This document shows positions 32,225 through 36,624 of a stretch of DNA of 36,624 bases, piece after piece (within the stretch, counting starts at the first letter, position 1; every line of letters begins with the position of its first letter). Origin of the DNA: Bordetella parapertussis (GTDB lineage: Bacteria > Pseudomonadota > Gammaproteobacteria > Burkholderiales > SG8-41); contig CAMDLH010000049.1 of the NCBI GenBank assembly GCA_945901405.1, positions 1 through 36,624 on the forward strand. Reading direction: 5' to 3'. The position numbers and the translations under genes are program-made. A model generated the notes under the pieces. That model was not told the origin of the DNA, did no database searches, and was given only the letters and a program-made list of their open reading frames with translations.

Positions 32225-33868
32225 TCATGCTTCATTCCATCGAATCGCAACAGGCTTAATTTTTTCTTGCCGCGCCCACTCCACCAACTCACGCTTGAGT
32301 ATCTTGCCGCTCGCGGTCAGCGGAAGCGCGTCGAGCGCAATGAAATATTCGGGCATGTCGTATCTCGACAAGCCACGCGCACCGAGATGTGACAGCAAGT
32401 CTTGCGGTTCTACTTTACATCCGTCATTCAGCACCACGGCGAGACACACTTTTTCGCCGAGGCGCGCATCGGCAACGGCGAACGCAGCGGCCTTCTGCAC
32501 CGCCGGATGGCTGCGCGCGTAATCCTCGATCTGCGCCGGATGGATGTTGCGCCCGCCGCGAATGATGATGTCTTTCTTGCGTCCGACGATGCGCAAGCGC
32601 CCCGCCGCATCGAGGCTGCCCAGATCGCCGCTCATGAACCAGCCGTCGCTGTTGAACGACTGTTCGGTGGCCGTCTGATTGTTAAAGTAGCCCAGCATCA
32701 GGCACGCGCCGCGGCTGCCGATTTCGCCGGCTTCACCGATGGCCAATTCTTCATCGACGTTGTCCGGGTTGCAGATTTTTACTTCGTAACCGGCGCACGC
32801 GGCGCCACAGGTCTCCTCGATGGTTTGTTCATCGTCATCGGGCAGCGTGTATTGATGCGCGCCGTTCTCAGTCATGCCGTAAACGTTTTGCGGCGTGATG
32901 CCCATGCCGCGAAGCTCACGCACCGTCTCGCGCGGAATCGCGGCGCCGCCCATGTAAAAAATCTTCACCGAGCCCAACGCGTTGGCACCGCGCCTGCGTG
33001 ATTCCGCGAGCAGATCGATGGCATGCGTGGGCACGCCCATCACGTAGGTGGCGCCGGTTTCGATGATCCAGTCAAGCGGCTTCCTGCCCGGCGGAATGTC
33101 GTTCACCACCAGTTCAAATCCCGAGACCAGCGATTGCGCCATGGCAATGGTGCCTATGGCGTGCGTCAACGGACTCATGCTGTAGAGCACGATGTCCTCG
33201 TGATGCCGCCAGTCGCGCGCCATCGCACGCGCGTTCGCGAGCAGCGTGTTGTCCGAATGCATCACACCCTTGGGTTCGCCCGTGGTACCGGAGGTGAACG
33301 CGAGCAGCACGATCTTGTCCGGGTCTTCACAAGGCGGCGGCAATCCGCGAGCGCCGCCCGCGCAACGCGGCATACCCGCCTCGGCAACCGGCTGCACGCT
33401 GTAGACGCGGCGCATCGACTGCACTTCGTACGCGCGCGCCACGATGTCGCTGCGCGCGGCATCGGCGCCAAAGCCCGGCTGCGCGAACAGCACGCGGCTG
33501 TCGATGCGACTTAACAACCCGCACACCTCGGCAACGGTGTAAGTCTGATGCAGCGACGGGTTGCACACATAAGCCATGCGCGAGCACGCAAGCGTGACCG
33601 CGATGGTTTCGGCGCGATTGGGCAGCCACACCGAAACGCGGTCGCCGGTTTTAAGACCCGCTTCGCGCAGATCGAGCGCGACCACGTCCACCCAATCCGC
33701 CAACTCGCGCCATGTTAGACGGCGCGCGCTATCGCGCAGTGCGTAACGATGCGGGCGCACTTTCGCGTGATGACGAAGCAAGCCGTAGAGTGTGTCGTCG
33801 CGCCAGTGGCCGGCGGCGTAATAGGCGCTCGCCCGTCGTGGATCGTGCAGCGTCAGCAGCGCGGACAC
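32225..33868 (-). CDS. AMP-forming acyl-CoA ligase (ANL superfamily)
   Basis: A 547-residue acyl-CoA ligase, cytoplasmic, forming an acyl-adenylate and then the CoA thioester. Motifs: LLAFTSGTTGEPKGV near 190-204, VYGMTENG, GWFMSGDLGSLD, the hinge GRKKDIIIRGGRNIHP and the catalytic lysine Lys522 in TASGKILKR. It starts with GTG at 33868; AGGG is about seven bases upstream. The stop of the 174-aa unknown gene is 12 bases before it. It resembles cyclohexanecarboxylate or fatty-acid ligases and is only distantly similar to the ligase at 1909. It would provide the activation step of this operon. Confidence 0.92.
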   Translation of the reverse strand: MSALLTLHDPRRASAYYAAGHWRDDTLYGLLRHHAKVRPHRYALRDSARRLTWRELADWVDVVALDLREAGLKTGDRVSVWLPNRAETIAVTLACSRMAYVCNPSLHQTYTVAEVCGLLSRIDSRVLFAQPGFGADAARSDIVARAYEVQSMRRVYSVQPVAEAGMPRCAGGARGLPPPCEDPDKIVLLAFTSGTTGEPKGVMHSDNTLLANARAMARDWRHHEDIVLYSMSPLTHAIGTIAMAQSLVSGFELVVNDIPPGRKPLDWIIETGATYVMGVPTHAIDLLAESRRRGANALGSVKIFYMGGAAIPRETVRELRGMGITPQNVYGMTENGAHQYTLPDDDEQTIEETCGAACAGYEVKICNPDNVDEELAIGEAGEIGSRGACLMLGYFNNQTATEQSFNSDGWFMSGDLGSLDAAGRLRIVGRKKDIIIRGGRNIHPAQIEDYARSHPAVQKAAAFAVADARLGEKVCLAVVLNDGCKVEPQDLLSHLGARGLSRYDMPEYFIALDALPLTASGKILKRELVEWARQEKIKPVAIRWNEA

Positions 33869-33880
33869 GATTGCACCCTA

Positions 33881-34405
33881 TCAATGCGCCGCGCGCAACC
33901 GCGGCGTCAATGTTTTGTAGAAACGGATGCGCTCATTCGCGCGCGGCGCCAGTTTTGAATATTCATCCGCGCTTAGAGCGGCGATGCCGCGGCTTTGCAC
34001 GGTGCGGTCGAGACCCACGCAATTCAGTGGATGCAGCTTTGCAGGAAATTGAGCTACTTCATCAGGCGCCAAATCGACCACCGCGAGATACTGATCCGGC
34101 TTCACGTCCGGCATCTGCAGAATGCCATCGAACACATTTCGATCCCAGTTGATCATCAGCGGCGCCCACGCGCCCGGCGAACCGCGCCCGCCGCGTTGCT
34201 TGTAAGGCGCACTCTCAAAAACATCAGGTGACGTGACGCTATACGCAGCAAGATACGGCGCGCGGCACGGCGCGATGCTTTCAAAGCGTTGCGCGGTGGA
34301 AAACCCCGGCACGGAAAGCAGCAGGTCGAGATGCGTTGAATACCACTGGTTCCACTCCGCTTCGCGCGCGGGCTGGGAAAAGGCGAGTTCTACGAAATAG
34401 ATCAT
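33881..34405 (-). CDS. Uncharacterised 174-residue protein, paralogue of the gene at 20308
   Basis: Not a family I can name. It shares with the protein at 20308-20829 the start MIY-VE--FS, the W--WY---LD-L--VPGF---QRF block, the S-DVFES--YK segment, and a later W-RN--D block. No signal peptide or membrane helix is seen. The gene opens the minus-strand operon with a ligase, the CMD/AhpD-like gene, an oxidoreductase, a Bug receptor and another CMD gene. That both paralogues sit beside acyl-CoA enzymes suggests a shared catabolic role, perhaps binding or rearranging a pathway intermediate. The ribosome binding site is weak. Confidence 0.8.
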   Translation of the reverse strand: MIYFVELAFSQPAREAEWNQWYSTHLDLLLSVPGFSTAQRFESIAPCRAPYLAAYSVTSPDVFESAPYKQRGGRGSPGAWAPLMINWDRNVFDGILQMPDVKPDQYLAVVDLAPDEVAQFPAKLHPLNCVGLDRTVQSRGIAALSADEYSKLAPRANERIRFYKTLTPRLRAAH

Positions 34406-34428
34406 GGTTCAAAAAATTCCAGTTATTC

Positions 34429-34626
34429 GACGCAGATACACGCAGATTGACGCAGATGAACAACCACCCCGTCGTTCCAGCGCAGGCTGGAACCCAGGTT
34501 GTAACTTGGCCCGAAGGGCCTGATTAGATGCTACGCATTTGTTTACGACCTGGATTCCGGCCTTCACCGGAATGACGGTGTTGGGGGTTAATCCGTTTTT
34601 ATCTGCGTCCATCTGCGTCAAAAAGA
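34429..34626. repeat. Nested intergenic inverted repeats (CGCAGAT family, copy 3, with a second repeat inside)
   Basis: The outer arms are 34429-34460 (three CGCAGAT units) and about 34596-34626 (ATCTGCGT units, inverse). They belong to the family seen at 1848 and 24078. The 135-base loop contains another inverted pair: CGTCGTTCCAGCGCAGGCTGG at about 34470-34498 and TGGATTCCGGCCTTCACCGG at about 34549-34578. These look like two variants of a different common hairpin. One element seems to have inserted into the other. It fills the gap between the 174-aa gene and the flavoprotein gene. Confidence 0.75.
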
Positions 34627-34641
34627 TTTTTGCTACTTGCA

Positions 34642-36057
34642 CTACCCGCGCGCCGCCCCGGCAATATGCTCGGCCGCACGATAACCAAACGCAGTCGCCT
34701 TCATCAGCCCGCCGAGATAACCAATCTCCGGCCCGCCCTCAAGCCCGCCAGTGGCCGCGCCCGCGGCATAGAGGCCCGTGATCACGCTGCCGTCCTCGCG
34801 CAGCACGCGCGCATCGGCGTCGATGGCAAGCCCGCCCATGGTGTAAGTGATGCCCGCACAGATGGGCACGGCGTAGAACGGCGCTTTTGCGATCGGAAAC
34901 GCGGCATTCGGCTTGGTGGAACGCGGCACGCCAAGTTTGCCGGACGCGCCCGCCTGCAACGCGGCGTTGTATTCGTCTATGGTTGCTTGCAGGGCTTGCG
35001 CCGGAACGGAAATTATCGCCGCGAGTGACGCGAGACTCTCGGCCTTATGCACGGTGCCTCCCGCTTTCACCAAATTCGGATTCGCCGGGATGCGCGCGCC
35101 GCGGCCAGGGCCGTCCCAGATCGCTTCGTCGAATATAGTGAAACATGCCAATGGATCGGCCGAACGCGCCACCATGTTGGCGAGATAGACGCCGCCCTTG
35201 CCTTCGTCGGCGATGCGCTTGCCGCCGCCATCGATGAGGATACCCGCGACGCCGAGTTCATCGAGCTGCGGATAGGGCCATACTTTGTCGTTGGTGAAGG
35301 CGTCGCGCGACAGCAAGTGCCCATAGAAGCAATCAAGCCCTGCCGTGCCCGCGCCTATTGCGCGCGCCATGCGCAAACCGTCGCCCATGCCCGTTGCCGC
35401 GCCACGCTGCTTCAGTTTCTCCGGCTGGCGTGTGATGTTTTCGCGCACGAGATCAAGGTTTGATTGAAAGCCGCCATCGGCGATGACCACCGCGCGCGAT
35501 GCGGTGTAGCGTACCGCCGCTCCGTTGCTTTGTGTATCCACGCCGACAACGCGCCCATTTTCCTGCACCAGCGCGGTTACCAGCGTGTCGAGTTTGATCG
35601 ACGCGCCGCGCTTTTTGAGGTTATCCACCAGCGTGCGCAGCGTGAGATCGGGGCCGCGCCCCTTCCAGTCGATACCAGGCGCCAGCGCGCGCGGCGGCGC
35701 GAACACCCACTGCTGCCATACACTGCCCGCGATACGTATGAATTTAGCACCCTCCTCGCGCAGCCAATCCACCGCGACGGGCGCCGTTTTTGCGAATGCC
35801 TCGCGCAGCGCGGGCTGCGCATAACCACTGGTCGCATCCTTCATCGCTGCCTCCAACGCCACTTCACCTTCGCGAATATTGTGAAACGCGATATGCAGTA
35901 TGCCGCCCGAGAAACGCGAGTTGCACAGATATTGCGGGCCGCTGCCTTTTTCCAGCACCACGGCCTTGAGGCCCAGTTGCGCCGCGCGATTGGCCGCCGT
36001 CAGCCCCGCGATGCCGCCGCCTACCACCACCACGTCGAAGTTTTCAGTTTGAGTCAT
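34642..36057 (-). CDS. FAD-dependent dehydrogenase, TcuA-like (fumarate reductase flavoprotein superfamily)
   Basis: A 471-residue flavoprotein paralogous to the one at 24185-25600, with equal length and the same block order. The FAD motif is VVGGGIAGLTAANRAAQLG, followed by VVIADGGFQSNLDLVR, ATGMGDGLRMARAIGAG, SRDAFTNDKVWPYPQ and the C-terminal TGLYAAGAATGGLEGGP. Tricarballylate-type or another unsaturated/saturated acid interconversion is the likely reaction. It has no signal peptide, so it acts in the cytoplasm. It heads the minus-strand group, separated by a 236-base repeat region from the next gene, and diverges from the broken acyl-CoA dehydrogenase gene at 36196. The ribosome binding site is weak. 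Confidence 0.9.
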   Translation of the reverse strand: MTQTENFDVVVVGGGIAGLTAANRAAQLGLKAVVLEKGSGPQYLCNSRFSGGILHIAFHNIREGEVALEAAMKDATSGYAQPALREAFAKTAPVAVDWLREEGAKFIRIAGSVWQQWVFAPPRALAPGIDWKGRGPDLTLRTLVDNLKKRGASIKLDTLVTALVQENGRVVGVDTQSNGAAVRYTASRAVVIADGGFQSNLDLVRENITRQPEKLKQRGAATGMGDGLRMARAIGAGTAGLDCFYGHLLSRDAFTNDKVWPYPQLDELGVAGILIDGGGKRIADEGKGGVYLANMVARSADPLACFTIFDEAIWDGPGRGARIPANPNLVKAGGTVHKAESLASLAAIISVPAQALQATIDEYNAALQAGASGKLGVPRSTKPNAAFPIAKAPFYAVPICAGITYTMGGLAIDADARVLREDGSVITGLYAAGAATGGLEGGPEIGYLGGLMKATAFGYRAAEHIAGAARG

Positions 36058-36195
36058 GTTCGTTGAACGATTCGTTGATTAACGTGAAGTGTATCCGACA
36101 AGCGCCCGCGCGGCACTACCCGGGAGACCGTGAAGCATAATGTGGAAATCACCTCGCGTTGTATCATCACGCCACCAATCAAATCGGGATCACAC
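36058..36195. promoter_or_regulatory. Divergent intergenic region
   Basis: A 138-base gap between the flavoprotein gene (leftward) and the truncated acyl-CoA dehydrogenase gene (rightward), expected to hold both promoters. No convincing promoter hexamers or operator palindrome were recognised. Confidence 0.3.
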
Positions 36196-36549
36196 ATGGA
36201 CTTTGCGCTGAACGAAGAACAACGCGCCTGGCAAATGAAGGCGCGCCAATTCGCCGAGGAAGAAATTCGTCCGCTGTCGCTGGCGCGCGACCGCATCAAC
36301 GATGCCGCAGGCACGTGGGATTGGGATCTCATCAAAAAAGGTTCGCGCCTCGGGTTTCGCACGCTGGGTGTGCCCAAGGATTGGGGCGGCCCCGGCGCGG
36401 ATCTGGTGACGCAGGCGCTGGTGATGGCGGAGCTTGCGCGCGGCGACAGCGCGGTATCCAAGGCCTTCAGTCAGAACTGGAAGTGGAGCCAGTTGATTAC
36501 CGTGATCTGCACCGAGGATCAGAAGGAACGATTTCTGGTTCGTCAGTAG
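36196..36549 (+). pseudogene. Acyl-CoA dehydrogenase, truncated N-terminal part
   Basis: The 117-residue product starts MDFALNEEQRAWQMKARQFAEEEIRPL, a typical acyl-CoA dehydrogenase N terminus, and runs through GVPKDWGGPGADLVTQALVMAELARGD to TEDQKERFL. Then it reads VRQ and a TAG stop. A complete enzyme has about 380 residues, so the FAD-binding and catalytic domains are missing. Base composition changes at about 36535: the last 85 bases are less GC-rich and encode nothing family-like in any frame. Insertion of a mobile element or another rearrangement at this point is likely, with the rest beyond the window. GGGAT lies upstream of the ATG. Confidence 0.75.
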
Positions 36550-36624
36550 AATCTGTGGGCGAGCTTTGGTTCGGGTAGTTTGCCAAGTACATGATATAGC
36601 GAGAGTTCTGCCACTCTGAACGTT

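Noticed and set aside
1848..34626. CGCAGAT repeat copies as a CRISPR array
   Set aside because: The copies are dispersed and inverted, with no regular spacers and no cas genes in the window.

Overview
The window looks like a piece of a high-GC betaproteobacterial chromosome, most likely a Burkholderiales-type or related uncultured lineage. The main reason is seven periplasmic solute-binding proteins of the Bug (TctC-like) family, which are heavily expanded in that group, mixed with many CoA-ester catabolic genes. No rRNA, tRNA, CRISPR array or prophage was seen.

Layout. (1) 74-6115, minus strand: Bug protein, MmgE/PrpD protein, AMP-forming acyl-CoA ligase, crotonase-fold protein, Bug protein. 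(2) 6229-12370, plus strand and divergent from (1): Cat1/4-hydroxybutyrate-type CoA-transferase homologue, enoyl-CoA hydratase, GntR/FCD regulator, acyl-CoA dehydrogenase, HpcH/HpaI CoA-ester lyase, CaiB/BaiF CoA-transferase. This resembles an itaconate/citramalate-type degradation set. (3) 12537-14151: toxin-antitoxin pair whose PIN toxin lacks its middle, and an ankyrin membrane protein. (4) 14358-17586, minus strand: Tat-exported FAD dehydrogenase, a beta-sandwich partner without a signal peptide, and a c-type cytochrome. (5) 17653-18839: an IS630-family insertion sequence with a -1 frameshift site. (6) 19083-28995, plus strand: acyl-CoA dehydrogenase, an uncharacterised 173-aa protein, SDR, MmgE/PrpD, Bug, TcuA-like flavoprotein, then three Bug genes in a row. 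(7) 36057-29036, minus strand: second TcuA-like flavoprotein, paralogue of the 173-aa protein, second ligase, a carboxymuconolactone decarboxylase/AhpD-like gene with an in-frame TGA, Gfo/Idh/MocA oxidoreductase, Bug, and another CMD protein. (8) 36196-36549: an acyl-CoA dehydrogenase broken after about 117 residues.

The most notable signal is at 31543-32169. One in-frame TGA sits where AhpD-like proteins carry the second cysteine of their CxxC redox motif. The frame stays open and family-like on both sides. Just downstream is a 6-bp stem with a GGUU apical loop, close to the known bacterial SECIS geometry. I read this as a selenocysteine-containing CMD/AhpD-like protein (CxxU) inside a six-gene catabolic operon; a nonsense-mutated pseudogene is the alternative.

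Taken together, the window holds several organic-acid uptake and degradation modules. Bug receptors capture carboxylates, ligases or CoA-transferases activate them, and dehydrogenases, hydratases and lyases break them down. TcuA-like flavoproteins and MmgE/PrpD proteins would act on free tricarboxylate-like acids. Substrates cannot be assigned from sequence. Several families of intergenic inverted repeats punctuate the modules.
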